64,000 bases of DNA from Isosphaera pallida ATCC 43644 (GTDB lineage Bacteria > Planctomycetota > Planctomycetia > Isosphaerales > Isosphaeraceae), in the NCBI RefSeq assembly GCF_000186345.1, contig NC_014962.1, forward strand, positions 1,860,001-1,924,000, written 5' to 3'. The notes under the pieces are model-generated. The model made no database searches. It had not been told where the DNA came from and saw nothing but the letters and a program-made list of their open reading frames with translations. This document shows, one piece after another, positions 7,988 to 16,569 of the stretch. How positions within the stretch are numbered: position 1 is the first letter of the stretch; each line of letters opens with the position of its first letter. Both the position numbers and the translations under genes were made by a program.

Positions 7988-9826
7988 ATGTCGCCGAAGC
8001 TTGCGCGCGCTTGGTCCGCGGTCGCGTTGGCAGCCGCCTGGACATGGTTATTGATTCTCGCGGAGACGATCCACTCGGCCCGCGCCGAACCCCCCATTCC
8101 CGAAGCGTCTCGTTGGGTCTCGGCCGACGCGCTGATTTATGTGGAATGGCATCGGCTCGACACTCTGCTCGATCGTCTGGAGGATCCCCGGCTCCAAGCT
8201 CGTCTGAATGCCTTCCCAGGCTATGCCCAAGCGTTCTCCAACAACGCGGAACTCATTCAGGCCCGCAGGATTGCCGAATTGGTGGCCGCCCAGGTCGGCG
8301 TGACCTGGCGTGAGGGTCTGGCTGACCTTGTTCGAGGCGGGGCGGTGATCGCCTTCGACCTGGAAGGATTCCAGCCGGTCTTGACGATCATCGTCAAGCC
8401 CAAGGATGACGCCGTTTTGCGCCGGACGCTCCAGGTGATTCTCCAAGGCATGCAGGACGACGCCCGCAGCAAGGGCAACCCCGACCCAGTTCGGCAATCC
8501 ACCCGCGACGGTGTGACGATCTACGCTCTGAACGATCAGGCGGCCTACGCCGTCCACCAAGGACATTTGCTGATCTCGAATGGCGTTCAACCGTTGAGTA
8601 TTTTGCTGGACCGGGTCTCGGGACGTGCTCCAGCTCGTTTTAAAACGATGGCCGACTCCTCGTCATTGCGTGAGCGTCGGGCCGGTCTGCCCGATGACGC
8701 CATCATCTTTGGAATGGTCAATCTGGAACGACTCCGCGCGTTCAATCCGCGCGCCTTCGAGTTGCCGGCCGATCAAGTCAATCCCCTCCTGTCGATCTTG
8801 TTCGCGCCCTGGGTCGAATCGGCTCGGAAGGGAAACTGGGTCGCCGCCCACCTGGTTTGGACCCCTGAACATCTCGAGTTGGGCGTCAATTTGGCCACGC
8901 CTCCCAACGGCTATGACCCGGCGTTCGCTTCCTTGGTGCCTGCGTCCGGGCAAGGAGCGGCCGCGCCGTTGAGCCCTCCCGGCGCGATCGCCTCGCTCTC
9001 GCTGCGCCGCGATCTGGCCGAGGTCTGGAAGAACCGCATGACGCTGTTACCGCCGGAGACGCTGCAAGGGCTGTCTCAACTCGACGCGACCACCGGCGTG
9101 TTCTTTGGCGGCCGCGACTTCGAGAACGGCGTGCTGGCCGCCCTGGGCAGTGATTGGCGTATCGTGGCTGCGCGTCCCGCGCCGTTTGCTCAGGATCAAC
9201 CCCGTCCCGACGTGACGCTGCCCTCTTTCGCCCTGGTGGGCGGTCTGAATCCCCAGGACAAGGACTTTCCGCTTCGCCTGGAGTTGGGTTTCCAGTCGCT
9301 GGTGGGCATCTTGAATCTTCAGGCTAACATGAATCAAACCCCGCCGTTGCTGATGAGCTTGGAGCGAGACGGCAACGTGTCGATGACCACCACCCGGTTC
9401 ATGCCTCCGGCCCCTGACGCGCCTCCGCCCGACGACGCCGTGGTGCCGGTCCAGTACAACTTCACCCCCTCTTTCGCGTCGTTGGGCGACCGCTTCGTGC
9501 TGGGTTCGACCGCGCCTCTGACCCGCGCTTTAGTGGAAGCGTTGCGCGACCCCAAGGCCAGTGAACCGAGTCAACCGACCCTAGTAGGTTGGATCGATCT
9601 GAACGCCGTCGCCGACCTGCTCGCGGCCAACCGCGATGCGCTCGTCGCTCAGAATATGACCGAGCAGGGCAACGACCGGGAAACCGCCCAGGCCACCATC
9701 GACGCTCTCACCGGCTTCGTTCACGATCTGGGCCGTTTCGACCTGAGCGTGGAGGACACCCCCAACGCAGTTCGTTTCCGTCTTGGGTTCACTTTCCAAC
9801 CCCAACCGGGAGGAACTCAACCGTGA
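7988..9826 (+). CDS. large secreted protein, unknown function (DUF3352-like layout)
   Basis: A 612-residue protein starting at ATG 7988 with AGGAG about 9 bases upstream; the frame opens earlier at 7928 without support. Residues 1-33 form a signal peptide ending near HSARA. The rest alternates sequences such as ADALIYVEWHRLDTLLDRLE, AVIAFDLEGFQPVLTIIVKP and GHLLISNGVQPLSILLDRV. This resembles planctomycete DUF3352-type exported proteins with repeated alpha/beta units. No catalytic motif was recognised. Its stop overlaps the GTG start of the DUF1800 gene by four bases (GTGA), so the two are translationally coupled, with DUF1501 next. The shared operon suggests a shared envelope function. Confidence 0.75.
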   Translation: MSPKLARAWSAVALAAAWTWLLILAETIHSARAEPPIPEASRWVSADALIYVEWHRLDTLLDRLEDPRLQARLNAFPGYAQAFSNNAELIQARRIAELVAAQVGVTWREGLADLVRGGAVIAFDLEGFQPVLTIIVKPKDDAVLRRTLQVILQGMQDDARSKGNPDPVRQSTRDGVTIYALNDQAAYAVHQGHLLISNGVQPLSILLDRVSGRAPARFKTMADSSSLRERRAGLPDDAIIFGMVNLERLRAFNPRAFELPADQVNPLLSILFAPWVESARKGNWVAAHLVWTPEHLELGVNLATPPNGYDPAFASLVPASGQGAAAPLSPPGAIASLSLRRDLAEVWKNRMTLLPPETLQGLSQLDATTGVFFGGRDFENGVLAALGSDWRIVAARPAPFAQDQPRPDVTLPSFALVGGLNPQDKDFPLRLELGFQSLVGILNLQANMNQTPPLLMSLERDGNVSMTTTRFMPPAPDAPPPDDAVVPVQYNFTPSFASLGDRFVLGSTAPLTRALVEALRDPKASEPSQPTLVGWIDLNAVADLLAANRDALVAQNMTEQGNDRETAQATIDALTGFVHDLGRFDLSVEDTPNAVRFRLGFTFQPQPGGTQP

Positions 9827-11322
9827 GAACGGCAACGATGCGAACCACTCTCAAGCCGCAAGGCCTTGACGATTCCCCAAGACACGCCTTCGCCGTGGCT
9901 GCCCTCAATCCGTCCCGATGGTGGGAACCGTGGACCCCTGACGAAAGCAACCCCTGGGACCGCGACGCGGTCGCTCATTTGCATCGTCGCGCTGGCTTCA
10001 TGCCTAACACGTCCACCCTGGAACGCGACCTCAACCGAACGCCTGACGAGGCGATTGAAAGTCTCCTCCTCGGCGACGAACAGGGCCCCGATGGTCAACA
10101 CGCCGACGACCTGGACGCTCAGGCCGACCAACTGGATCGTCGGGTAGGCCGCAACCTCGAGGGGCTCCAGTCCTGCTGGCTGCACCGGATGATTCATACC
10201 GCCCGCCCTTTGCGGGAACGGATGACCCTATTTTGGCATGACCATTTCGCCACTTCGTTCGACAAGGTGGGCGACGCCACCTTGATGCGTCATCACATCG
10301 CGTTATTGCGCCGGCATGCCTTGGGTCGATTTGGACCGCTGCTCAAAGCAATCGGCCGCGATCCGGCGATGCTGATCTGGCTTGACTCGGCCGCCAACCG
10401 CAAACGCCGTCCCAACGAGAATTACGCCCGCGAGGTCATGGAACTCTTCACGCTGGGGATCGGCCACTACACCGAAGCGGATATCCAGGAGGCCGCCCGC
10501 GCCTTCACCGGGCGTTTCGTGGTCAATGGCCGTTACGTCGAACGTCCCGAGGAATTCGATGATCGTCCCAAGCGGGTTCTCGGCAAAACGGCTCCCTTTG
10601 ATGGCGATTCGCTGGCTGACTGGTTACTGGAGCAACCCGCCTGCGCCCAGTTCCTGGCTGCCAAGCTCGCCTCCTGGTTCCTCTCCGACCTTCCCGAAGA
10701 CCTGGGCGGCGAGGCCAGCTCGGGCTCCGACTGTCTGGCCCCACTGGCCGAGACTTTGCGAACCACGCGGTACGACCTGACCGCGACGCTTCGGTTCCTG
10801 CTCCGCTCCCGGATCTTCTTCGATCCCGCGATGCGTCGGCGCAAGGTCAAGAGTCCAGTCGAGTTCACCGTGGGGATGGTCCGCTCGCTCGATCTCATCA
10901 AACCAACGTTGCGACTCAACGAACTGGCACAGGCCAACAACACGATGGGTCAACGTCTGTTCGCGCCACCCGGCGTGGCGGGCTGGGATGGTGGCCCAGC
11001 TTGGTTGGGAACCACGGCCACCCTCGCCCGGCTCAACTTCGCGTTGGCCTTGGTCGGCGCGGGTCCGGGCGACAACCCATTCGGCCGCGGGCACCAGCCC
11101 GAGCCGGTCGCCATCAACCAACTCGCCGACCTAGTCGATCGCTACGCCGACCTTTGGTTGCAAGCCGGAGCCAGTCCCTCAGCGCGTCGGAGCATCGTCG
11201 AGCAGGTTGTCACCTTGGAACGCGACCCGACCAACACGCCCGCCGATGCCGATCCTGGTCGCGCCCGCGCGCGGGCGGCTCTGGGATTGCTCGTGGCGCT
11301 TCCGGAGTTCCAACTGGCTTGA
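9823..11322 (+). CDS. DUF1800 family protein
   Basis: A 499-residue protein. The GTG at 9823 is preferred because GGGAGGAA stands about 9 bases before it and it overlaps the upstream stop; the ATG at 9838 is an alternative. Family features are clear: AVAHLHRRAGFMP near the start, RERMTLFWHDHFATS, RRPNENYAREVMELFTLGIG, YTEADIQEAARAFTGR and RSRIFFDPAMRRRKVKSPVE. DUF1800 proteins are almost always encoded just before a DUF1501 protein, as here. The joint function is not established. No signal peptide is evident at this start; DUF1800 proteins are sometimes thought to travel with their Tat-exported DUF1501 partner (inference). Confidence 0.9.
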   Translation: MRTATMRTTLKPQGLDDSPRHAFAVAALNPSRWWEPWTPDESNPWDRDAVAHLHRRAGFMPNTSTLERDLNRTPDEAIESLLLGDEQGPDGQHADDLDAQADQLDRRVGRNLEGLQSCWLHRMIHTARPLRERMTLFWHDHFATSFDKVGDATLMRHHIALLRRHALGRFGPLLKAIGRDPAMLIWLDSAANRKRRPNENYAREVMELFTLGIGHYTEADIQEAARAFTGRFVVNGRYVERPEEFDDRPKRVLGKTAPFDGDSLADWLLEQPACAQFLAAKLASWFLSDLPEDLGGEASSGSDCLAPLAETLRTTRYDLTATLRFLLRSRIFFDPAMRRRKVKSPVEFTVGMVRSLDLIKPTLRLNELAQANNTMGQRLFAPPGVAGWDGGPAWLGTTATLARLNFALALVGAGPGDNPFGRGHQPEPVAINQLADLVDRYADLWLQAGASPSARRSIVEQVVTLERDPTNTPADADPGRARARAALGLLVALPEFQLA

Positions 11323-11472
11323 ACCATTCGCGCCCGCGACGGCTCAACACGCCCCTCCTCGCGCCCACCTGCCCTCGTTTTGGCTTCGAGAAGAATGAGA
11401 ATGCAAGTTGTCATCCCTCTTCCGCTTCCGTAACCCGCCATTTCCCCCCTTCGCGTTCCAGGTGAAACTCCG

Positions 11473-12759
11473 ATGACTCCTTCGAGATGCGATCGCCGCG
11501 ACTTCCTCCGCCGCTCGCTGGCGACCGGCGGGCTTTTGTCTCTGGGTGGGACGACGATCCCCGGTTTCCTGGCCGACACCGCGCGGGCCGCTCGGCTCAG
11601 ATCCAACCCCGCCGAAGGGCGGCGGCGTCTGGTGGTCATTCAACTACTCGGCGGCAACGACGGCCTTAATACCGTCGTTCCCCACACCCACGACCTCTAC
11701 AAACAAGCTCGCAAAGCGCTCCGCATCGAGTCCAACCGCGCTTTAACCATCACTCCGGAAATTGGTCTCCACCCCGATCTGAAAGGACTGGCCGACCTTC
11801 TCGAGAACCATCGTTTGGCGATCGTCCAGGGGGTAGGCTACCCTAATCCCGACCGTTCCCACTTCCGCTCAATGGAGATTTGGGAAACCGCGCGGCGGGA
11901 TGCCCATCCCGACGCTCTAGAACGCGGTTGGCTGGGGCGGGCGATCGAGTCGAGGCGGGACCTGAGCGAACCCAGCGATCCGCCCGGCTTGCAGATTGGT
12001 CGCGCCACCCGTTCGTTGGCCCTCAAATCGTCCCGTGTCGAGGTGCCGGCGGTGACCGACCTGGCTCAATACCGTCTACGTCTCAGCGGCGACGAGGCGA
12101 CCCGTGCCAAAGCCCGCGCGGCTTTAGAGGCGATCGCGCGAGGTTCGACGCCCGCCGACATCCCGAACCCCCCCGCTAACCCGTTGCTCGGCTTTGCCCG
12201 CCGGGCCACAATCAGCGCGCTGGGGTCAAGCCGCCGTCTGGAGGAGGTGGGACCAGCCCCTGACTCGCTTTCCGGCTCGCGGTTTGGTCTCGCTCGGCGT
12301 CTGGGCGAGATCGCCCGGGTAATCCGCGCGGGTTTTTCCACCCCAATCTTCTACACCACTCTAGATGGGTTCGACACCCACGCCAATCAGTTTCAAATCC
12401 ACGCCAACCTGTTGCGGGAGTTGGCCGACTCGGTCGCTGCCTTCCACGCAGCCTTGAGCGAGTCGGGCCACCAGGACGAAACGGCGATCCTGATTTTCAG
12501 CGAGTTCGGCCGACGGGTGGCCGAAAACGCCTCGCTCGGCACCGACCACGGCGCGGCCGCGCCAGTCTTCGTAATCGGTCCAGTCGCCCAATCCGGCCTG
12601 ATCGGCGATCATCCCCGGCTCGATGATCTGGACGACGGCGATCTTAAGCATCACACCGACTTCCGGCGGATCTACGCCGCCCTTCTGGAACACTGGCTTA
12701 AAATCCCCGCGCAACCCGTGCTGGGCGACTTCATACCCTTGAACTTATTCGCAGTGTAA
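11473..12759 (+). CDS. DUF1501 family protein, Tat-exported
   Basis: A 428-residue protein. The N-terminus has a twin-arginine signal, CDRRDFLRRSLATGGLLSLG, ending near ARAA. DUF1501 motifs follow: VVIQLLGGNDGLNTVVP near residue 55, GVGYPNPDRSHFRSMEIWET near 120, FDTHANQF near 300, FSEFGRRVAENASLGTDHGA near 345 and a final HTDFRRIYAALLEHWL. The family belongs to the alkaline-phosphatase/sulfatase-like fold and is abundant in planctomycetes; its substrate is unknown. It lies 150 bp after the DUF1800 gene and is the last gene of the operon. It is paralogous to the DUF1501 gene at 40432. Confidence 0.92.
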   Translation: MTPSRCDRRDFLRRSLATGGLLSLGGTTIPGFLADTARAARLRSNPAEGRRRLVVIQLLGGNDGLNTVVPHTHDLYKQARKALRIESNRALTITPEIGLHPDLKGLADLLENHRLAIVQGVGYPNPDRSHFRSMEIWETARRDAHPDALERGWLGRAIESRRDLSEPSDPPGLQIGRATRSLALKSSRVEVPAVTDLAQYRLRLSGDEATRAKARAALEAIARGSTPADIPNPPANPLLGFARRATISALGSSRRLEEVGPAPDSLSGSRFGLARRLGEIARVIRAGFSTPIFYTTLDGFDTHANQFQIHANLLRELADSVAAFHAALSESGHQDETAILIFSEFGRRVAENASLGTDHGAAAPVFVIGPVAQSGLIGDHPRLDDLDDGDLKHHTDFRRIYAALLEHWLKIPAQPVLGDFIPLNLFAV

Positions 12760-12849
12760 CTTAATTACAAGCTAATGCTCCCTAATATCAACTGTTACCT
12801 ACTCTTAAAGCAAGACTAATCCCAACAACCCCACGACCGTGAAAAGAAA

Positions 12850-12902
12850 GAAAAAAGCACCGGGGCGGATTCCGGGTCGATCAACGACCAGGGATCCGCC
12901 CC
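12850..12902 (-). terminator. rho-independent terminator of the DUF1559 gene
   Basis: GGGGCGGAT and ATCCGCCCC form a 9-bp perfect stem around a 23-base loop that can pair further. On the minus strand the stem is followed by GGTGCTTTTTTCTTTCTTTT, a strong U-run. It lies 45 bp beyond the stop at 12947. Confidence 0.88.
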
Positions 12903-12946
12903 AACCTGTTGGCGGTCACACGCGAACCGCAAGAAACGAGACGATA

Positions 12947-13996
12947 TTAAAGACCGTCGGCGCTGATGACCTCGCCACCAGCGCGGGTGGAAAGCGCCTG
13001 GTAGATCTGGGGAAGAGCGCTGCCCTGAACGTAACCGCTGTAGGCAGGAGTGGTGGAACAGTTGACCAGAGCGTAGCCCACCGGCAACCCGGAGTTGTCC
13101 AGCGGCCACGTGGCGATGGTTTCCTTGATGAACCGCACCGAGCCGTCGCACATGGCGAAGTTGGCCCCACCGGGGTGGAAGCTGGAGGCGGCGGTGACGG
13201 AATGCCACTCGGAGCGGGTCTTCCTGGGCCAGGCGTTGATCGTGGCGGTGGTGTCGAAGAAGGCGTCCTCCATCCAACCGGAGTGCCACCAGTGGTTCCA
13301 GGTCTGGCGGCTAGGCGACAGAATCCCGTGAGCCTGCTCGCCGAACAGGAAAGTGTTGGAGGTGCCGTCGGTGATCTCGGCTAGACGAGTGCGACTGTTT
13401 TCGTAGATGACCCCGGTGGCCGTTGCGGTGATCGGCTGATAGCAGGGGTGCTGCATGTTGTAACGGAAGTCGGTCATCCAGAAGGTGCCGCGGTTAGCGC
13501 AGTAGCTGCGGGCCGATTGGACAAAGCCGGGCGGTTGCAGGTCGTACCAGGAATCCAACGGCCGGGTCTGAGCCGCGGCCGGGTCGCTCGGGCACCAGAA
13601 AATGCTCAGGCTGGTGGCGGCGGCGGTGACGTTGGAAGAGTGCCGCATTGAGTGGCTATAGTTGTATGTGTTGAACAACGAACCCTGCTCAATGAAGCCC
13701 AGCATAAAGGCGAAGGCGTTGACCCCGGTGTACCAAATGCCTCCCCCGCGATCGAACCAGCGCTGAGGCAGGTGGCCCGGCGGTAGCGACTGATAGGCCG
13801 ATTCATAGTTGTTGGCCGCCAACGCCCACTGCTTGAGGGTGTTGACGCACTGCGCCCGGCGGGCCGCTTCCCGCGCTGCCTGCACCGCCGGCAACAGCAG
13901 CGCGATCAGCACCGCGATGATGGCGATCACAACGAGAAGCTCGATCAACGTAAAACCGCGGCGGGGCCGCGGAGCTGTCAATCCCCGAATGAACAT
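12947..13996 (-). CDS. DUF1559 prepilin-like protein with H-x9-DG motif
   Basis: A 349-residue protein. The N-terminus has a type IV prepilin/pseudopilin leader: [15 protein letters not shown], then a hydrophobic helix running into [18 protein letters not shown]. Next comes the DUF1559 body, with [13 protein letters not shown] and, near the C-terminus, [17 protein letters not shown], the H-x9-DG signature. Planctomycete genomes hold many such genes; they are presumed surface or secretion-linked pseudopilins. Cleavage after Gly in RRG-FT is expected. A small lipoprotein gene lies 164 bp upstream on the same strand, a common pairing in this phylum although usually in the reverse order. A strong terminator follows. 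Confidence 0.93.
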   Translation of the reverse strand: MFIRGLTAPRPRRGFTLIELLVVIAIIAVLIALLLPAVQAAREAARRAQCVNTLKQWALAANNYESAYQSLPPGHLPQRWFDRGGGIWYTGVNAFAFMLGFIEQGSLFNTYNYSHSMRHSSNVTAAATSLSIFWCPSDPAAAQTRPLDSWYDLQPPGFVQSARSYCANRGTFWMTDFRYNMQHPCYQPITATATGVIYENSRTRLAEITDGTSNTFLFGEQAHGILSPSRQTWNHWWHSGWMEDAFFDTTATINAWPRKTRSEWHSVTAASSFHPGGANFAMCDGSVRFIKETIATWPLDNSGLPVGYALVNCSTTPAYSGYVQGSALPQIYQALSTRAGGEVISADGL

Positions 13997-14160
13997 GATG
14001 TGACGAACCTTTCACAGTGTGGGAACCCTGAAGCTCAAGGGGCGGAAGCTCCAGGCAAAGGGATCGAATCTGACATTCCTAGATGCTCAAGCTCAGCTTT
14101 GAGCCTCAGCCAAGAGATGACGACGAAGCGCAGGTGGTGCGCCTCGCGGTTGGGTTGACT

Positions 14161-14358
14161 TCACTTGCTGGAGGGATCAACCGATCCCGGTAAGGTCGGT
14201 TGCGACTTCGGCAGTTCATCGGCCTTGGTTTTGGGCGGCTCCGCGTTCACACCCTCGGGAGGTGAAGCGGCCCCCCCTTCACAGCCCCCCATTCCGACAA
14301 TCAAGGCCAGGAAACCCAGCGCTGTTGCCACCGCTCGACTCAATCGTGGTCGCGTCAT
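14161..14358 (-). CDS. small lipoprotein next to DUF1559
   Basis: A 65-residue protein: signal MTRPRLSRAVATALGFLALI with a lipobox region VGMGGC at Cys26, then a short Pro/Lys/Ser-rich tail ending in SVDPSSK. Such lipoproteins commonly accompany DUF1559 pseudopilin genes in planctomycetes. Function unknown. Confidence 0.75.
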   Translation of the reverse strand: MTRPRLSRAVATALGFLALIVGMGGCEGGAASPPEGVNAEPPKTKADELPKSQPTLPGSVDPSSK

Positions 14359-14703
14359 GGTTTCAACTCGCTTCTCTCTCGATGCCGTGCCATTCCATGC
14401 TTTTGATAGGTCGTCAATTCAAAACGAACGAACTTCACCCCACCAAAGCCGCTCCATACTAATCGAACTGACCACCCGACTGTGCAACGTCTTCGCCAAA
14501 ACTTGATGAAACTTTGATGAATCCCATGCTCAATTAGCTCGCCTGACTCAACCCTTGTGGTTTTCAATCTTCATGCAAGTCGCCGTTCATCGACACCTTC
14601 CCAATCTGGACTTGCGTTCCCTTCGACAAGGAACTAAACTTTCGTTCAGGATACAGTGATTGTGCGTGTTCGACCGAGGGAACCGAAATGAAGGGTGAAA
14701 GCG
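14359..14703. other. divergent intergenic region
   Basis: This 345-bp stretch separates the lipoprotein (minus) from the Y-family polymerase (plus). It should carry both promoters and contains the alternating GTTCC/GGAAC elements at 14616-14647. No gene was seen. Confidence 0.5.
14616..14647. promoter_or_regulatory. possible damage-response operator upstream of the polymerase
   Basis: GTTCC (14616-14620), GGAAC (14630-14634) and GTTC (14644-14647) form alternating inverted half-sites about 60-90 bp before the polymerase start. Gram-positive-type LexA boxes use GAAC/GTTC half-sites, but the spacing here (9 bases) is longer than the classic 4. The regulatory role is a guess. Confidence 0.25.
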
Positions 14704-15969
14704 ATGGCGAGGCGGCGCGGGATTGGACATCTGGACGCGGATTGTTTTTACGTTTCGGCGGAGCGGGTGCGGGACCGTTTTTTGGTGGGCAAGGCGGTGG
14801 GGGTGCTGGGCAATCAAGGGGCGTGTGTGATCGCCAAGAGTTATGAGATGAAGGCGGCGGGGGTGAGGACAGGTCAACCGATTTGGGAGGCGCGGCGGTT
14901 GTGCCCCTGGGGGGTGTATCTCAAGCGGGATTTTCGGTGGTACGAGGTGTTGAGCCGTCGGATGTTGGAGGTGACGCGGCGCTGGTCAGCGAAGGTGGAA
15001 TATTATTCGATCGACGAATTTTTCTTCGAGGTGGAATGGAACGACGCGGAGACCACTGTTGACGACCCGGCGACGTGGGCTCGGGAGTGGGGTCGGCGGC
15101 TCCGGGACGCGATTTGGGAGGAGGTGGGGGTACCGGTGACGATGGGGATCGCGCCGAGTCGGACCCTCGCCAAACTTTTGTCCGACACCGCTAAGCCGTT
15201 CGGGGTGGCCGCGGCGTTCGCAGAGGCTGAACTTGAGAAGGTGCTGGCACGAACGGCGATCACCGAAGTCAGTGGCATCGCCGGGCGTCGGGCGCGTCGT
15301 CTGGCTCCCTGGGGGGTGGAGACCTGTTGGGATTTCGTTCAGTTGAACCGTGCGACGGTTCGACGGCTTTTGACCTGTCGGGGTGAAGCGCTTTGGTGGG
15401 AGCTGCGGGGTCAGCCGGTGGAACCGCTTCAACCGCAGCGTCCCCCTCACCGCGCGATTTCCCGGGGCGGTTCGTTGGGGGCTGGAGGCGACGACTCGGC
15501 CTACCTACACGGCTGGCTGGTCCGTAACCTGGAACGTCTCATCGAGGAGTTGGAGTTTCACGAGGTGCGTGCGGGTCGTTTGACGCTTTGGCTGGGGTTC
15601 CGGGATGGACGTTGGGGCCGGCGGACTCATGTGCCCATCGCGCCTACCGACCGTTTCGACTGGCTCTTGGAAGGGACTGCGCCGCTTTTGGAGGCGATCC
15701 TCAAGGCCCATCCCCGAGGCTGGGCCAATCGAATGCACTTGATCGCCGAGGAATTGGAACCGCGGGGCGTGGTCCAGCTTGGCTTGTTCGATCCTCCCCA
15801 GGTTCGCGCGCGGGCCGAAACAATCGCCGACCTCAAGCGGCGGGTCAATCAGCGTCATGGGCGGTTCGCGCTGCGAAGCGGAGCGACCCTGGCTTTGGGA
15901 AGGGAGCTGTATCACGACCCCGCCCATCAGTACGACATTTGCGACGTGCGCGGCAAGTTCTGCTTTTGA
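14704..15969 (+). CDS. Y-family (translesion) DNA polymerase
   Basis: A 421-residue protein. The ATG at 14704 is preceded by AAGGG; a GTG three codons earlier is an alternative. Y-family catalytic features are present: GHLDADCFYVSAERV near residue 10 (first metal-binding Asp and the FY steric-gate region) and YYSIDEFFFEV near residue 100 (S-I-D-E second metal site). TMGIAPSRTLAKLLSDTAKP and a helix-hairpin-helix-like VSGIAGRRARRLAPWGV follow, then the little-finger region. The length suits DinB/UmuC-like enzymes. Translesion synthesis after DNA damage is the expected role. A divergent SRAP-like gene follows 75 bp downstream on the same strand. Confidence 0.93.
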   Translation: MARRRGIGHLDADCFYVSAERVRDRFLVGKAVGVLGNQGACVIAKSYEMKAAGVRTGQPIWEARRLCPWGVYLKRDFRWYEVLSRRMLEVTRRWSAKVEYYSIDEFFFEVEWNDAETTVDDPATWAREWGRRLRDAIWEEVGVPVTMGIAPSRTLAKLLSDTAKPFGVAAAFAEAELEKVLARTAITEVSGIAGRRARRLAPWGVETCWDFVQLNRATVRRLLTCRGEALWWELRGQPVEPLQPQRPPHRAISRGGSLGAGGDDSAYLHGWLVRNLERLIEELEFHEVRAGRLTLWLGFRDGRWGRRTHVPIAPTDRFDWLLEGTAPLLEAILKAHPRGWANRMHLIAEELEPRGVVQLGLFDPPQVRARAETIADLKRRVNQRHGRFALRSGATLALGRELYHDPAHQYDICDVRGKFCF

Positions 15970-16044
15970 CACGAGTGGTTCATCGTTCACGTTCGGACAC
16001 GCATAGCGAACGCGGTTGTTGACCCATGTTCTTCCGATGCGATC

Positions 16045-16518
16045 ATGTGTCGAGCGGTGGCATTGGCAGCCGACGAGGTGTCGGCCCAGACCTGGGCGCG
16101 ATGGAGCAATTGGTTGGCGGCGCGGCGTCATGATCGGGGAGGCGAGGCGGAATACCGCTTCGACGCCTGGGATCGTTGTCCCAAGTTGCCGATTCTGCGG
16201 GACGGTCACTTGACCCTGGCGCGCTGGGGCAACCTTCGCGGTCAAAGCCGCCACCTGCCCCGCACCGCCTGGACCTGGCTCCGCACCGTGGAACAAGGTT
16301 CTTGGCGGCATCTGGACCCATTAGAGGTGGTCATTCCCGCCACCCTCGCGTTCGAGCGTGGGGTCTGGTATCGGGTACGCCAGGGTATCCGCGGCCTGCT
16401 CGTTCCCGACGAACGCGGTTGGGCGGTCTGTTACATGATCTGCCAACCTTCAAGTCATTATTACTATGTCATGACGCGAAGTGCTCATATGCCGGTCTTG
16501 ATTGGCGAGACCATTTAA
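16045..16518 (+). CDS. divergent SRAP (YedK/HMCES)-like protein
   Basis: A 157-residue protein beginning Met-Cys-Arg, so Met removal would expose Cys as in SRAP proteins, which use Cys2 to crosslink abasic sites in single-stranded DNA. Further SRAP-like marks occur in family order: LARWGNL (compare RWGL), EVVIPATLAFERGVWY (compare CLIPADGFYEW) and SAHMPVLI near the end (compare HxRMPVIL). The NARAET segment is not recognisable, and the protein is shorter than the usual 200-230 residues. It follows a Y-family polymerase gene by 75 bp, a context that fits DNA-damage tolerance. No clear ribosome binding site precedes the start. Family membership is likely but not certain. Confidence 0.55.
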   Translation: MCRAVALAADEVSAQTWARWSNWLAARRHDRGGEAEYRFDAWDRCPKLPILRDGHLTLARWGNLRGQSRHLPRTAWTWLRTVEQGSWRHLDPLEVVIPATLAFERGVWYRVRQGIRGLLVPDERGWAVCYMICQPSSHYYYVMTRSAHMPVLIGETI

Positions 16519-16540
16519 CCGGCGGCGGAGACGGCCGGTT
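16517..16540 (+). terminator. weak hairpin between convergent genes
   Basis: AACCGGC and GCCGGTT form a 7-bp stem around 10 bases directly at the stop of the SRAP-like gene. No U-run follows on either strand, so its activity is doubtful. Confidence 0.35.
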
Positions 16541-16569
16541 ATCACCGTCTCAATCCAGCGCGTCGTGCT

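Noticed and set aside
9589-9822. Longer upstream start for the DUF1800 gene
   Set aside because: That part overlaps the confident secreted-protein gene in another frame; the GTG at 9823 has the ribosome binding site.
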